Position numbers and translations under genes: made by a program
Part shown: positions 25,740 through 34,735 of the stretch, piece after piece
How positions within the stretch are numbered: position 1 is the first letter of the stretch
How the letters are laid out: the number at the start of each line of letters is the position of its first letter
Assembly: GCA_036268405.1 (NCBI GenBank)
Contig: DATAUF010000130.1
Coordinates: 1 to 64,000 of the forward strand
Reading direction: 5' to 3'
Length of the DNA stretch: 64,000 bases
Source of the DNA: DASZTV01 sp036268405
GTDB lineage: Bacteria; Actinomycetota; Actinomycetes; JAFAQI01
The notes under the pieces: generated by a model
Database searches by the model: none
Seen by the model: the letters and a program-made list of their open reading frames with translations, nothing else
Told to the model about the DNA's origin: nothing

Positions 25740-26302
25740 ATGGCTGAGTCGCCGCTCCCCCAGTCGCGGCTGGTCAACACGGCGGTTCCGGGGCCCCGCT
25801 CGCAGGCCCTGCTCGCTCGCCGCGCTGCTGCACTTCCGGCAGGGGTGGGGCACCGGTGACCTCGTCTCGACGCTGGCGTTCCTCGACAAGACGGTCGGTG
25901 CCGACTCTGTTGCCGCGGTCGTCGTCGAGCCGATCGCCGGCGAGGGCGGCGGCCAAGGGCCTCGGCGGCGGTCTGCCCATCGCCGGCATCACGGCGCGCG
26001 CCGACATCGTCGACCAGGTACATGCCGGTGGGCTCGGCGGCACGTTCGGCGGCAACCCGCTGTCGTGCGCCGCAGCGCTCGCGGCGATGGAGACGATCGA
26101 GCTCGTCGGCCCGGATGGGCACACTCCCGACGCCGAGCTGACGCGCGCCATCGCCTCACGGTGTCACCAGGAAGGAGTGCTCGTCCTCACCGCCGGCAGC
26201 TACGGCAACGTGTTGCGCTTCCTACCGCCGCTCGTCATCTCCGACGACCTGCTGGACGATGCCCTGGGTGTGTTGGAGAAGGCGATCAGCGCGAGCGCCT
26301 AG
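25740..26302 (+). pseudogene. gabT: Decayed 4-aminobutyrate aminotransferase (gabT remnant)
   Basis: About 560 bases retain pieces of GabT in three reading frames. From ATG 25740 the frame reads RLVNTAVPGPRSQALLARRA, the GabT N terminus, and stops at TGA 25857. A second frame (about 25862–25950) reads DKTVGADSVAAVVVEPIAGE. A third (about 25951–26302) reads AKGLGGGLPIAGITARADIV, then GGLGGTFGGNPLSC and GNVLRFLPPLVISDDLLDDA. An intact enzyme would need about 1.3 kb, so at least two frame-changing deletions, and a further in-frame loss after METIE, have removed over half the gene. The PLP-lysine motif survives but the N-terminal two thirds does not. It overlaps the next gene by four bases. Confidence 0.88.
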
Positions 26303-27525
26303 CGAGGCGTTCGTTCAACCGTGCGCTCTGTCATCCCCCATGGCGCGCCGTAGTCCGGCAGCAGATCGAGGAACGGTTGCGGCTCGAGTGCCTCGGGCCC
26401 GAGCACCCCGGCGCCTGACCACGTGCCCGCCGCGATCAGCTCCAATGCGGCTACGGGGTTGACGGCGGTCTGCCACACGACCGCCTGTGATCCCCACTCG
26501 CGCATGCACCGCTCGTTGTCGGCGACCTGGTAGAGGTAGACCTCGCGCGGCGATCCGTCCGTCCCGATCCCGTTGACGACCGTGCCGGCGCAGGTCAGAC
26601 CGCGCATCGCGTCGCCGAGTGTCGAAGGGTCGGGAAGACAGGCCGCCACGACATCCCGCGGCGAGACCTTGCTCTGGCCGACCGCGACCGGATCCGTACG
26701 GTCGAGTCCGAGCCGGTGCAACGTCTGCAGGACCGAGATGAACTCCTCGCCGAGGCCGTACTTGAACGTCACACGTTTGGCATCCACCCAGCGCGGGATC
26801 AGCAGGACCTCTTCGTGCTCGACGTTCACACACTCGACCGGGCCGATTCCCTCCGGGAAGTCGAAGGTCTCCGGCTCCGAGAACGGCTCGGTGGTGAACC
26901 AGCCCCGATCTCGTTCCCAGATCACCGGCGGGTTGAGGCACTCCTCGATCGTGGTCCAGATCGAGAACGTCGGCGCGAAGTCGTAGCCCTCAACGACGAG
27001 GTTCGCCCCGTCCCGTACGCCGACCTCGTCGATCGACTCGAAGAGCTGGTCGGCGGCGTAGCGGGCGAAGACGTCCGACAAGCCTGGCTCGACCCCGATC
27101 CCGACGAGCGCGAGGATTCCCGCCGCCTTCCAGTCATCGGCGACCGCGAACTGCTCATCGCCGAGCATCACGCCCGTTTGGGTGTGCGGTTCGGAGGGAT
27201 GCGGATGTGACAGCGACATCGCCATGTCGAGGTACGTCGTGCCCGTCTCCCTGGCCGCGTCGAAGATCGGCATCACGAACCGCGGGTCGCAGGCGTTGAG
27301 GACCGCGTCGGCCTTGGAGGTCCGCAGCAGCTCGGCCACCGCGGTCTTGTCGCCGGCATCGATCTGCGCGCTGCGCAGCCGGTCGTCTCCGATCCGGTCG
27401 ACCACCGTCCTGGCACGCCTCTCGTCGTAGTCCGCCACCACGAGCTCGGTGGCGAAGTCACGGCGCGCCGCAATCGAAGCGGCGGCGCTTCCGACGCCCC
27501 CGGCGCCGATCATGACAATGCGCAT
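26299..27525 (-). CDS. Saccharopine dehydrogenase family oxidoreductase (Lys9-like)
   Basis: A 408-residue NAD(P)-dependent oxidoreductase-like protein. The N-terminal Rossmann motif IVMIGAGGVGSAAASIAARR is intact, followed by VLNACDPRFVMPIFDAARETG and the catalytic-domain segment ALVGIGVEPGLSDVFARYAA. It matches the saccharopine reductase/carboxynorspermidine synthase group. Members act on lysine- or polyamine-derived imines, and the exact substrate is not evident. It lies between the gabT remnant and a divergent APC permease, consistent with amine or amino-acid catabolism. Confidence 0.86.
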   Translation of the reverse strand: MRIVMIGAGGVGSAAASIAARRDFATELVVADYDERRARTVVDRIGDDRLRSAQIDAGDKTAVAELLRTSKADAVLNACDPRFVMPIFDAARETGTTYLDMAMSLSHPHPSEPHTQTGVMLGDEQFAVADDWKAAGILALVGIGVEPGLSDVFARYAADQLFESIDEVGVRDGANLVVEGYDFAPTFSIWTTIEECLNPPVIWERDRGWFTTEPFSEPETFDFPEGIGPVECVNVEHEEVLLIPRWVDAKRVTFKYGLGEEFISVLQTLHRLGLDRTDPVAVGQSKVSPRDVVAACLPDPSTLGDAMRGLTCAGTVVNGIGTDGSPREVYLYQVADNERCMREWGSQAVVWQTAVNPVAALELIAAGTWSGAGVLGPEALEPQPFLDLLPDYGAPWGMTERTVERTPR

Positions 27526-27595
27526 GCGGGGACAGTAGCGTCAGCGCCAACGCGCCCCGCTATCACAAACCATGGGCGACACGGGGAGGCCTGCA

Positions 27596-29272
27596 ATGGC
27601 GGCAGCGGTCGAAACTCAGGCACCGGCGAGCAAGGGTCTGAAGACCGGAGCGCTCGGCCTCTGGTCGACCGTCGTGGTCGGTGTCGCCTCGACGGCTCCT
27701 GCCTACAGCTTGGCCGCGACCTTGGGCTACATCGTGCTTCACGCGACGGTGCACACGCCGATCGTCGTGGTGCTCGCGTTCATCCCGATGTGGATGATCT
27801 CCATCGGCTACAACGAGCTCAACAAGGTGGATCCGGACTGCGGCACGACGTTCACCTGGGCGACCCGCACGTTCGGTCCCAAGACCGGGTGGTACTTCGG
27901 CGGCTGGGGCATCATCGCCTCCGACGTCCTGATCATGGCCAGTCTGGCGCAGATCGCGGGTCAGTACGTCTTCCTGCTGTTCGGCGCGCACGGGATCGGA
28001 AACAACCCGGCGAGCGGCTGGGTGCTGCTCGTCGGCCTGCTCTGGCTCGTCGTGATGACCTACATCTGCTACCGCGGCATCGAGGTCTCGGCGAACATGC
28101 AGAAGGGCCTCCTCGCCATCGAGGCCGGGATGCTGGTGGTCTTCGCGGCGGTAGCGCTGATCCGGGTTGCGACCGGACATGCTCCGGCCAGCCACATCTC
28201 CCCTGCTTGGGGATGGCTCAACCCGTTCGGCATCTCGTCGGTATCGGCGTTCGTCGCGGCCTTCATCCTGATGATCTTCATCTACTGGGGGTGGGACACC
28301 GCCGTCACCGTCAACGAGGAAACCGAGGACCCGCAACGAACGGCCGGGCGCGCGGCCATCATCTCCACGATCCTGCTGCTCGCGATCTACTTCGTCGTCA
28401 CCTTCGCCGCGCAGACGTTCGCGGGCATCGGCGACACAGGCATCGGCCTGGCGAACGGCAACAACGTGAACGACGTGCTGTCCGTGCTGGGCCACGCGGT
28501 GTTCGGCCACAACTGGGTCGGCACGGTCTTTCTGAAGCTGCTGTTGATCATGGTGCTCAGTTCGGCAGCAGCGTCGACCCAGACCACCATCCTGCCGACG
28601 GCACGTACCACTCTCGCAATGGCGGTGTACCGGGCCATCCCATCGGCCTTCGCGAAGGTTCACCCCCGCTACCTGACACCCTCTTTTTCGACCATCGCCA
28701 TGGGGGCCGTCTCCGGCGTCCTGTACGTCGTCTTCAACTACCTGTCACACGGCAACGTGATCGCGGACTCAGTGACGTCGTGCGGCGTGTTCATTGCGCT
28801 CTACTACGGGACCACTGGTGTGGCATGCACGTGGTACTACCGGAAGACGTTGACGAAGAACGCCCGTGACTTCTTCATGCAGGGTGTCGTCCCGACCCTC
28901 GGCGCCGCGATCCTGTTCTTCGTCGGCGGGTGGAGCATGTATCTCAACTGGCTCAGCCCGACCTCGTCGAGCGACAGCGTCCTGAGCATCGAGTCGAGCT
29001 TCACGTCGTGGCAGATGCCGTTCGCTCCACATTGGGACATCGGCGGGGTCGCGCTGCTCGTCATCTTCGCAGCGGTGGTCGGGTTGCTCGCGATGGTCGC
29101 GTACCGGGTCGCACGTCCGGCGTTCTTCCTCGGCGAGGTCCTGAACAGCTCAACACCGATCCTCGTCCCCGAGTCGAGCGGCTTGGCAATCGGCACGCCG
29201 CCATCTCTCGGCGCAGCGGATGTGCCGCCCGGCGCGCCTCTGGTGCCGCCGGAAGTGCTCGACGGCGAGTGA
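27596..29272 (+). CDS. APC family amino acid/polyamine permease
   Basis: A 558-residue inner-membrane transporter with about 12 hydrophobic segments. The first is LWSTVVVGVASTAPAYSLAATL; the APC helix-6-like block FIYWGWDTAVTVNEETEDP is also present. The C-terminal 60 residues are a hydrophilic Pro-rich tail. ATG 27596 is chosen because GGGGAGG lies six bases upstream; the ATG at 27572 has no ribosome-binding site. Being next to an aldehyde dehydrogenase and an omega-aminotransferase, it probably imports the amine or amino acid that they degrade. Confidence 0.92.
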   Translation: MAAAVETQAPASKGLKTGALGLWSTVVVGVASTAPAYSLAATLGYIVLHATVHTPIVVVLAFIPMWMISIGYNELNKVDPDCGTTFTWATRTFGPKTGWYFGGWGIIASDVLIMASLAQIAGQYVFLLFGAHGIGNNPASGWVLLVGLLWLVVMTYICYRGIEVSANMQKGLLAIEAGMLVVFAAVALIRVATGHAPASHISPAWGWLNPFGISSVSAFVAAFILMIFIYWGWDTAVTVNEETEDPQRTAGRAAIISTILLLAIYFVVTFAAQTFAGIGDTGIGLANGNNVNDVLSVLGHAVFGHNWVGTVFLKLLLIMVLSSAAASTQTTILPTARTTLAMAVYRAIPSAFAKVHPRYLTPSFSTIAMGAVSGVLYVVFNYLSHGNVIADSVTSCGVFIALYYGTTGVACTWYYRKTLTKNARDFFMQGVVPTLGAAILFFVGGWSMYLNWLSPTSSSDSVLSIESSFTSWQMPFAPHWDIGGVALLVIFAAVVGLLAMVAYRVARPAFFLGEVLNSSTPILVPESSGLAIGTPPSLGAADVPPGAPLVPPEVLDGE

Positions 29273-29281
29273 TCGACCTTC

Positions 29282-30703
29282 TCAGCTGTCCAAGTTCGTC
29301 ATGACGTGCTTGATGCGCGTGTAGTCCTCGAAGCCGTACATCGACAGGTCCTTGCCGTAGCCCGAGTGCTTGAAGCCGCCGTGCGGCATCTCGGCGACGA
29401 GGGGGATGTGGGTATTGATCCAGACGCAGCCGAAGTCCAGCGACTTGGCCATTCGCATGGCGCGACCGTGGTCGCGGGTCCACACCGATGACGCCAGGCC
29501 GTACTTCACCCCGTTCGCCCAGCGCAACGCCTCCGCTTCGTCGCTGAAGCGCTGCACGGTGATCACCGGTCCGAACATCTCGTTCTGCACCATCTCGTCG
29601 TCCTGCACGAGATCGGCGACAACGGTCGGCGCGTAGAAGAAGCCTCGCTCGCCGACCCGCGAACCACCGGTTCGCACGCTGGCATGCGACGGAGTCCGAT
29701 CGACGAATCCCGACACGCGCTCGAGCTGGCCGGCGTTGTTCAACGGGCCGAAATCGGCGTCGTCGTCCGGCGCGCCGACCTTCTGGCCTCTCGCCGCCTC
29801 GGTCAGGGCGTCGACGAAGTCGCCATAGACGCCGGGCGCAGCCAGCACCCGGGTTGCCGCGGTGCAGTCCTGTCCGGCGTTGAAGTATCCGGCAATCGAG
29901 ATTCCCTCGACCGCCGCCTCGATGTCCGCGTCGTCGAACACGATGCACGGTGCTTTTCCGCCGAGCTCGAGATGCACCCGCTTGAGATCCGTCGAAGCCG
30001 CCGCTGCCACCTCGCTGCCCGCCCGAACACTGCCCGTGATCGAGACCATCTGCGGGACCGGATGCGTGACAAGCGCGCGCCCGGTGTCGCGATCACCACA
30101 CACCACGTTCAGCACTCCAGGCGGCAGGAACTCCGCCGCGATCTCGGCGAGCATCACCGTGCTGACCGGAGTTGTGTCGGACGGCTTGAGGACAACCGCA
30201 TTTCCGGCGGCGATCGCGGGCGCAAACTTCCAGATCGCCATCATCATCGGGTAGTTCCACGGCGTGACCTGGGCGCAGACGCCGATCGGCTCTCTACGGA
30301 TCATCGAAGTGTGACCCGCGAGGTACTCGCCGGCAGCGCGTCCCTCGAGCTGTCGCGCGGCCCCGGCGAAGAACCGGATCTGGTCGACAGCGGGCGGGAT
30401 CTCCTCGGAGCGGGTCAGCGCGCGGGGCTTGCCGGTGTTGCGGCATTCGGCATCGACGATCGCATCCGCGTTGGCCTCGATCGCGTCGGCAATCCGCAAC
30501 AGCGCGCGTGACCGCTCGGACGGCGTTGCGTCCCGCCACACCTCGAAGCCCGCCAGCGCCGCCGTCATCGCGGCGTCGACATCGGCGTCCGACGACACCG
30601 GCGCCTGGGCGTAGACCTCGCCGGTTGCCGGGTCGATCACGTCACTGGAGCGGCCGCTCTTGGCTGTGACCTGCTGGCCGTTGACGAAGTTGGTGAGCTC
30701 CAT
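29282..30703 (-). CDS. Aldehyde dehydrogenase, gamma-aminobutyraldehyde dehydrogenase-like
   Basis: An NAD(P)-dependent aldehyde oxidation enzyme of 473 residues. The general base lies in LELGGKAP (E246) and the nucleophile in AGQDCTAATR (C280). The cofactor segment VTPWNYPMMMAIWKFAPA and the C-terminal PHGGFKHSGYGKDLSMYGFEDYT resemble the PatD/aminobutyraldehyde group. With an omega-aminotransferase encoded divergently 61 bases away, it could oxidise the aminoaldehyde formed from putrescine or a related amine. The 3' end is ten bases from the convergent permease. Confidence 0.9.
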   Translation of the reverse strand: MELTNFVNGQQVTAKSGRSSDVIDPATGEVYAQAPVSSDADVDAAMTAALAGFEVWRDATPSERSRALLRIADAIEANADAIVDAECRNTGKPRALTRSEEIPPAVDQIRFFAGAARQLEGRAAGEYLAGHTSMIRREPIGVCAQVTPWNYPMMMAIWKFAPAIAAGNAVVLKPSDTTPVSTVMLAEIAAEFLPPGVLNVVCGDRDTGRALVTHPVPQMVSITGSVRAGSEVAAAASTDLKRVHLELGGKAPCIVFDDADIEAAVEGISIAGYFNAGQDCTAATRVLAAPGVYGDFVDALTEAARGQKVGAPDDDADFGPLNNAGQLERVSGFVDRTPSHASVRTGGSRVGERGFFYAPTVVADLVQDDEMVQNEMFGPVITVQRFSDEAEALRWANGVKYGLASSVWTRDHGRAMRMAKSLDFGCVWINTHIPLVAEMPHGGFKHSGYGKDLSMYGFEDYTRIKHVMTNLDS

Positions 30704-30764
30704 CCACTCATCTTGCCGCGTGGGTGTCGGTTACTGTCGAGCCAAGGCGATCTTGGAGGCTCTG

Positions 30765-32123
30765 TTGACCTCGTTGTCCGACGCAGCGCGCCGGCACCTC
30801 TGGATGCACTTCACCCGAATGTCGGCCTATGCCGACCACGAGGTGCCGATCATCGAGCGAGGTGAGGGCGCCTACGTCTGGGACTCGAAAGGCAAGCGCT
30901 ACCTCGACGGCCTGTCGGGACTGTTCGTCGTACAGGTCGGCCATGGGCGTCAGGAGCTCGCTGACGCCGCCGCCAAGCAGGCCGCGCAGCTCGCGTACTT
31001 CCCGCTTTGGTCATACGCCCATCCGTCAGCGATCGAGCTGGCCGAGCGGCTCGCGTCGTACGCACCCGGAGACATCAACCGGGTGTTCTTCACCACGGGT
31101 GGCTCGGAGGCAGTGGAAAGCGCGTGGAAGCTCTCCCGCCAGTACTTCCGGCTCACCGGGCAACCGGGCCGCTACAAGGTGCTCAGCCGCGACATCGCGT
31201 ATCACGGCACGACGATGGGGGCTCTTTCGATCACCGGCGTCCCGGCGATCAAGGCACCGTTCGAGCCACTCGTGCCCGGCAGCGTGCGGGTGCCCAACAC
31301 GAACTTCTACCGCGCGTCCGAGCACGGCGACAACCTTGAGCGCTTCGGTGAATGGGCGGCAGATGAGATCGAGCGCGCAATCCTCCGCGAGGGCCCCGAG
31401 TCGGTCGCCGCAGTTTTCCTCGAGCCGGTACAGAACTCCGGCGGCTGTTTCCCGCCGCCGCCGGGCTACTTCCAGCGGGTCCGGCAGATCTGTGACAAGT
31501 ACGGCGTGCTGTTGGTGAGCGACGACACGATCTGCGCGTTCGGTCGACTCGGCCACTGGTTCGGCGCGGATCGCTACGGCTTCCAGCCGGACATCATCAC
31601 CACCGCCAAGGGCCTGACGAGCGGGTACTCGCCGATCGGCGCCATGCTCGTCTCTGACCGGTTGATCGAGCCGTTCCTCTCCGGGCCCGCGTCGTTCCTG
31701 CACGGCATCACGTTCGCCGGGCATCCGGTTTCGTGCGCGGTGGCACTGGCCAACCTCGACGTCTTCGAGCACGAGGACCTGCTCGCGCACGTGCGCGCGA
31801 ACGAAGCTGCATTTCGGTCGACGCTGGAGCGGCTGACCGACCTGCCGATCGTCGGTGACATACGCGGGGACGGCTACTTCTACGGGATCGAGATGGTGAA
31901 GGACAAGGCCACGCGGGAGACCTTCGACGACGACGAGAGTGAACGGCTGCTGCGAGGCTTCCTGTCCGGCGCGCTCTTCGAGGCCGGTCTGATCTGTCGT
32001 GCCGACGATCGGGGCGACCCCGTGATCCAGCTGTCGCCGCCGTTGATCTGTGAGCAGCCGCAGTTCGACGAGATGGAGCAGATCCTGCGCGCGGTGCTCA
32101 CCGAGGCCTGGTCGCGGCTCTAG
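30765..32123 (+). CDS. Class III (omega) aminotransferase, putrescine/aspartate aminotransferase family
   Basis: A PLP enzyme of 452 residues that transfers an amino group from an amine or omega-amino acid. The PLP lysine is about K282 in ITTAKGLTSGY, the cofactor Asp is in SDDTICAFGRLG, and the class III fold runs throughout (TTGGSEAVESAWKLSRQYF, HGTTMGALSITG). TTG 30765 is preferred, with GGAGG five bases upstream; further-upstream starts lie in the divergent promoter gap. It probably works with the adjacent aldehyde dehydrogenase and may carry out the role of the lost gabT. Confidence 0.9.
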   Translation: MTSLSDAARRHLWMHFTRMSAYADHEVPIIERGEGAYVWDSKGKRYLDGLSGLFVVQVGHGRQELADAAAKQAAQLAYFPLWSYAHPSAIELAERLASYAPGDINRVFFTTGGSEAVESAWKLSRQYFRLTGQPGRYKVLSRDIAYHGTTMGALSITGVPAIKAPFEPLVPGSVRVPNTNFYRASEHGDNLERFGEWAADEIERAILREGPESVAAVFLEPVQNSGGCFPPPPGYFQRVRQICDKYGVLLVSDDTICAFGRLGHWFGADRYGFQPDIITTAKGLTSGYSPIGAMLVSDRLIEPFLSGPASFLHGITFAGHPVSCAVALANLDVFEHEDLLAHVRANEAAFRSTLERLTDLPIVGDIRGDGYFYGIEMVKDKATRETFDDDESERLLRGFLSGALFEAGLICRADDRGDPVIQLSPPLICEQPQFDEMEQILRAVLTEAWSRL

Positions 32124-32130
32124 GACTGCG

Positions 32131-32751
32131 ATGACCGAGCGCACCACGGTTCGACGGCTACCGGACAAGGCCGTCACCAACCGTGACGATCTCGACGCGG
32201 TGCTCGACGCCGGCTTGGTCGCTCACGTCGGGATCTCCGTCGAGGACCAGCCGTTCGTGCTGCCGTGCGGCTACGCCCGCGACGGGGACCGGGTGTTGCT
32301 GCACGGTTCGACCGGCAGCAGGCTGTTTCGCGCGCTGGCCGAAGGCACGCCGGCTTGTGTGTCGGTCACGCTGCTCGACGGCCTCGTCGTCGCCCGATCG
32401 CTGTTCGAGTCCTCGATGCACTACCGCTCGGCGATGGTTCTGGGCGCGGGAGTCGGGGTGACCGGCAAGGAGAAGCGCCGCGCCCTCGACCTGCTCTCCG
32501 ACGCGCTTCTCCCCGGCCGCCGACCCGATGCCCGGCCGCCGACCCGTCGCGAGCTCGCCGCGACCTGCGTCGTCGCGATTCCGATCCGCGAGTGGTCGCT
32601 GAAGGTCAGCGATGGACCTCCAGAGGTGGTCGCCGACGACGACGGCTGGGGCCCATGGACCGGCGTGGTTCCGCTGCGGTTGGCGCCACTCACTCCGATC
32701 ACCGTCGAAGGCAGACAGCCACCGCCCTACGTTGCGACCTGGCAGCAATGA
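32131..32751 (+). CDS. Pyridoxamine 5'-phosphate oxidase-like flavin-binding protein
   Basis: A 206-residue split-beta-barrel protein of the PNPOx/NimA-like group. The motif NRDDLDAVLDAGLVAHVGIS, then FVLPCGYARDGDRVLLHGSTGSRL, matches flavin-binding members, with SMHYRSAMVLG in the second half. Reaction unknown; such proteins bind FMN, F420 or heme. ATG 32131 is used because the open frame above it lies inside the aminotransferase gene. It follows that gene by seven bases, so it is probably cotranscribed. Confidence 0.85.
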   Translation: MTERTTVRRLPDKAVTNRDDLDAVLDAGLVAHVGISVEDQPFVLPCGYARDGDRVLLHGSTGSRLFRALAEGTPACVSVTLLDGLVVARSLFESSMHYRSAMVLGAGVGVTGKEKRRALDLLSDALLPGRRPDARPPTRRELAATCVVAIPIREWSLKVSDGPPEVVADDDGWGPWTGVVPLRLAPLTPITVEGRQPPPYVATWQQ

Positions 32752-32943
32752 GCAGCCGCTCGCTGTGGCTGGTCGCGCCTTGCATCCCGGTCAGCCGGTG
32801 CGTTCGGTCGTGCTCGCAACCGAACCACTGGAACAGGGCACGAAACGCCTGTGCGGCACTCGCGGGGCAAACACTCGCGGACCGCGCGGAGCGGCGGACC
32901 GGCCATCCGGCGAAACGTGCGGCCGGCGCTGGAACGGCTGACG
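32752..32943. other. Gap between convergent genes, no gene recognised
   Basis: This 192-base GC-rich stretch separates the flavin-binding protein gene from the convergent secreted-protein gene. A 71-codon open frame from ATG 32748 crosses it but has no recognisable domain and runs into the 3' end of the opposing gene. I see no strong hairpin or RNA gene in it. Confidence 0.4.
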
Positions 32944-33663
32944 TTAGCTGCTCTCGAAGGTGAGAGTGAAGTCCTCGCGTGACACAAGCGGACCGGCCGA
33001 CACGAGCGTGGTGCCATCGCGCACCCACTGGTAGCGGATCGGCTTCTCGGATCCGAGCGGGTGCGCGTTGATCAGGACATCGCTGACCTGCGTCGGAGTG
33101 AATGGGTCGAGCTTGCCGCTGTCACTCACCCCGTCCACCACGACGCTGTTGTCGCCGATGAAGGCCTGTACGCCGGTGTGGCCATGACCCGTTCGGGTCT
33201 TTGAAACGTCGGCGGTGGTGTCGTCAACCGTCACCGTCGTCCCGGCCGGTACGACACGCACGCTGACATCGACGACATCGCCTGCCTGAAGCGTCAGGTC
33301 ATTGAACGGCTTGTCGTTGACGATCATGACGGACTCGTAGATCGCGTTGCCGTTCTCACACGCGACGCCGAGTCCGGCACCGGACGTGATGTGCGCGGCG
33401 GTCTTCGGGTTGACGTTGCTGTAGACCAGCACCGAAGGGCCGACGCCACTGAAGCTGCTGTCGCAGGTGATGGTCGGCACGATGAATGTCGAGGTGACGT
33501 GCTTGACGTGCGCGGTCGGCTTCGACACCGCGAAGCCGGCGAAGATGGGGCTATGCGCCCGGACCGCCGATCCTGCCGCTGCTACGGCAGCACCGCTGCC
33601 GCCGAGCACGGTCGCCAAGGCGACTACCGCCGGTACGACCGACCGCGCGGTGAAGCGCCTCAT
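32944..33663 (-). CDS. Secreted protein of unknown function, possible G1 (eqolisin)-like fold
   Basis: 239 residues. The N terminus has basic residues and a long hydrophobic run (SVVPAVVALATVLGG) ending in AVAAA, a clear Sec signal peptide. The mature part is beta-rich, with FAGFAVSKP, TSTFIVPTITCDSS, IYESVMIVNDKPF and LQAGDVVDVSVRV. This order resembles bacterial peptidase G1 relatives, including a Glu in IYESV, but I cannot find the expected catalytic Gln, so activity is doubtful. ATG 33663 has GGAGG six bases upstream; the GTG just before it is less well placed. It stands alone between convergent genes on the left and rlmN on the right. Confidence 0.65.
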   Translation of the reverse strand: MRRFTARSVVPAVVALATVLGGSGAAVAAAGSAVRAHSPIFAGFAVSKPTAHVKHVTSTFIVPTITCDSSFSGVGPSVLVYSNVNPKTAAHITSGAGLGVACENGNAIYESVMIVNDKPFNDLTLQAGDVVDVSVRVVPAGTTVTVDDTTADVSKTRTGHGHTGVQAFIGDNSVVVDGVSDSGKLDPFTPTQVSDVLINAHPLGSEKPIRYQWVRDGTTLVSAGPLVSREDFTLTFESS

Positions 33664-33706
33664 CACGTTCCTCCATCGTCGTTCGGGTGCGATCCGTACG
33701 GCACTT

Positions 33707-34735
33707 CTACGGTGCCTCTGCTGCCGCGAGCTGACCGCAAGCGCCGTCGATCTCGCGCCCTCTCGTGTCCCTCACGGTAGTCGGCACACCGTAGGACCGC
33801 AGAATCCTGACCATCTCCCGCTCCCGGTCCGGCGTGGTCGCCGTCCATTCCGAGCCCGGGGTCGGGTTGAGGGGGATCAGGTTCACGTGGGCCAGCTGCC
33901 CGGCGAGGAGGCGGCCTAGCAGGTGTGCCCGCTCGGGCTGGTCATTGACGTCTCGAATCATCGCGTACTCCAACGAAACCCGTCGCCCGGACGTGGCGGC
34001 GTACCGCCAAGCCGCGTCGAGCACCTCGGCGACCTTCCAGCGGAGGTTGACCGGGACCAGCGTGTCGCGCAGCTCGTCGTCCGGTGCGTGCAACGACACC
34101 GCAAGCGTCACCTGGAGCTTCTCGGCGGCCAGCCGGTCGATCGCCGGAACCAGCCCGACGGTCGAGACCGTGATGTGGCGCTGCCCGATTCCCAAGCCGG
34201 CCGGCACCGGATCGACCAGCCGGCGAAGCACTCGCGCGACGGCGGCATAGTTGGCGAGCGGCTCCCCCATCCCCATGAACACGACGTTGTCGACCTCACC
34301 GGCGCCACCCATGACGACCTGCTCGACGATCTCGGCGGTCGACAGGTTGCGGGTCAGGCCCGCCTGACCCGTCGCGCAGAACGGGCACCCCATGCCACAT
34401 CCGGCCTGCGAGGAGATGCACATCGTCACGCGGTCCGGGTAGCGCATCAACACGCTCTCGACCAGCGAACCGTCGCCTAGTCGCCACACGGTCTTGCGGG
34501 TCATTCCGGCATCGCACTCGACCGAGCGCACCTCGGTGAGCAGGCGCGGCAGGAACTCATTGGTCAACCGCTCGCGGTCGCGAGCCGGCACGTCTGTCAT
34601 CGATCCCTCGGCGGCAAAGTGCGCGAAGTAGTGGCGGGAGAGCTGCTCGGCGCGGTACGCCGGCTCACCGGCCGCGACGAGCGCCTCGCGTCGCTCGGCG
34701 ACGTCGAGATCCGCGAGATGACGTGGTGGCTTCAT
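33707..34735 (-). CDS. rlmN: 23S rRNA (adenine2503-C2)/tRNA methyltransferase, radical SAM
   Basis: Methylates A2503 of 23S rRNA and A37 of some tRNAs. The 342-residue protein has the radical-SAM Cys cluster in SSQAGCGMGCPFCATGQ, the GMGEPLANY segment and the C-terminal VRDTRGREIDGACGQL containing the mechanistic Cys. ATG 34735 overlaps the cdsA stop as TGATG; the frame stays open far upstream inside cdsA but is not conserved there. Confidence 0.96.
   Translation of the reverse strand: MKPPRHLADLDVAERREALVAAGEPAYRAEQLSRHYFAHFAAEGSMTDVPARDRERLTNEFLPRLLTEVRSVECDAGMTRKTVWRLGDGSLVESVLMRYPDRVTMCISSQAGCGMGCPFCATGQAGLTRNLSTAEIVEQVVMGGAGEVDNVVFMGMGEPLANYAAVARVLRRLVDPVPAGLGIGQRHITVSTVGLVPAIDRLAAEKLQVTLAVSLHAPDDELRDTLVPVNLRWKVAEVLDAAWRYAATSGRRVSLEYAMIRDVNDQPERAHLLGRLLAGQLAHVNLIPLNPTPGSEWTATTPDREREMVRILRSYGVPTTVRDTRGREIDGACGQLAAAEAP

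Noticed and set aside
27563..28663. A 366-codon minus-strand frame opposite the APC permease
   Set aside because: The product is almost entirely charged residues (Arg, Asp, His), the usual complement of a hydrophobic membrane protein gene.
32748..32963. A 71-codon frame overlapping the flavin-protein stop as ATGA
   Set aside because: The coupling is attractive, but the product lacks any domain and runs into the opposing secreted-protein gene; kept only as a gap note.
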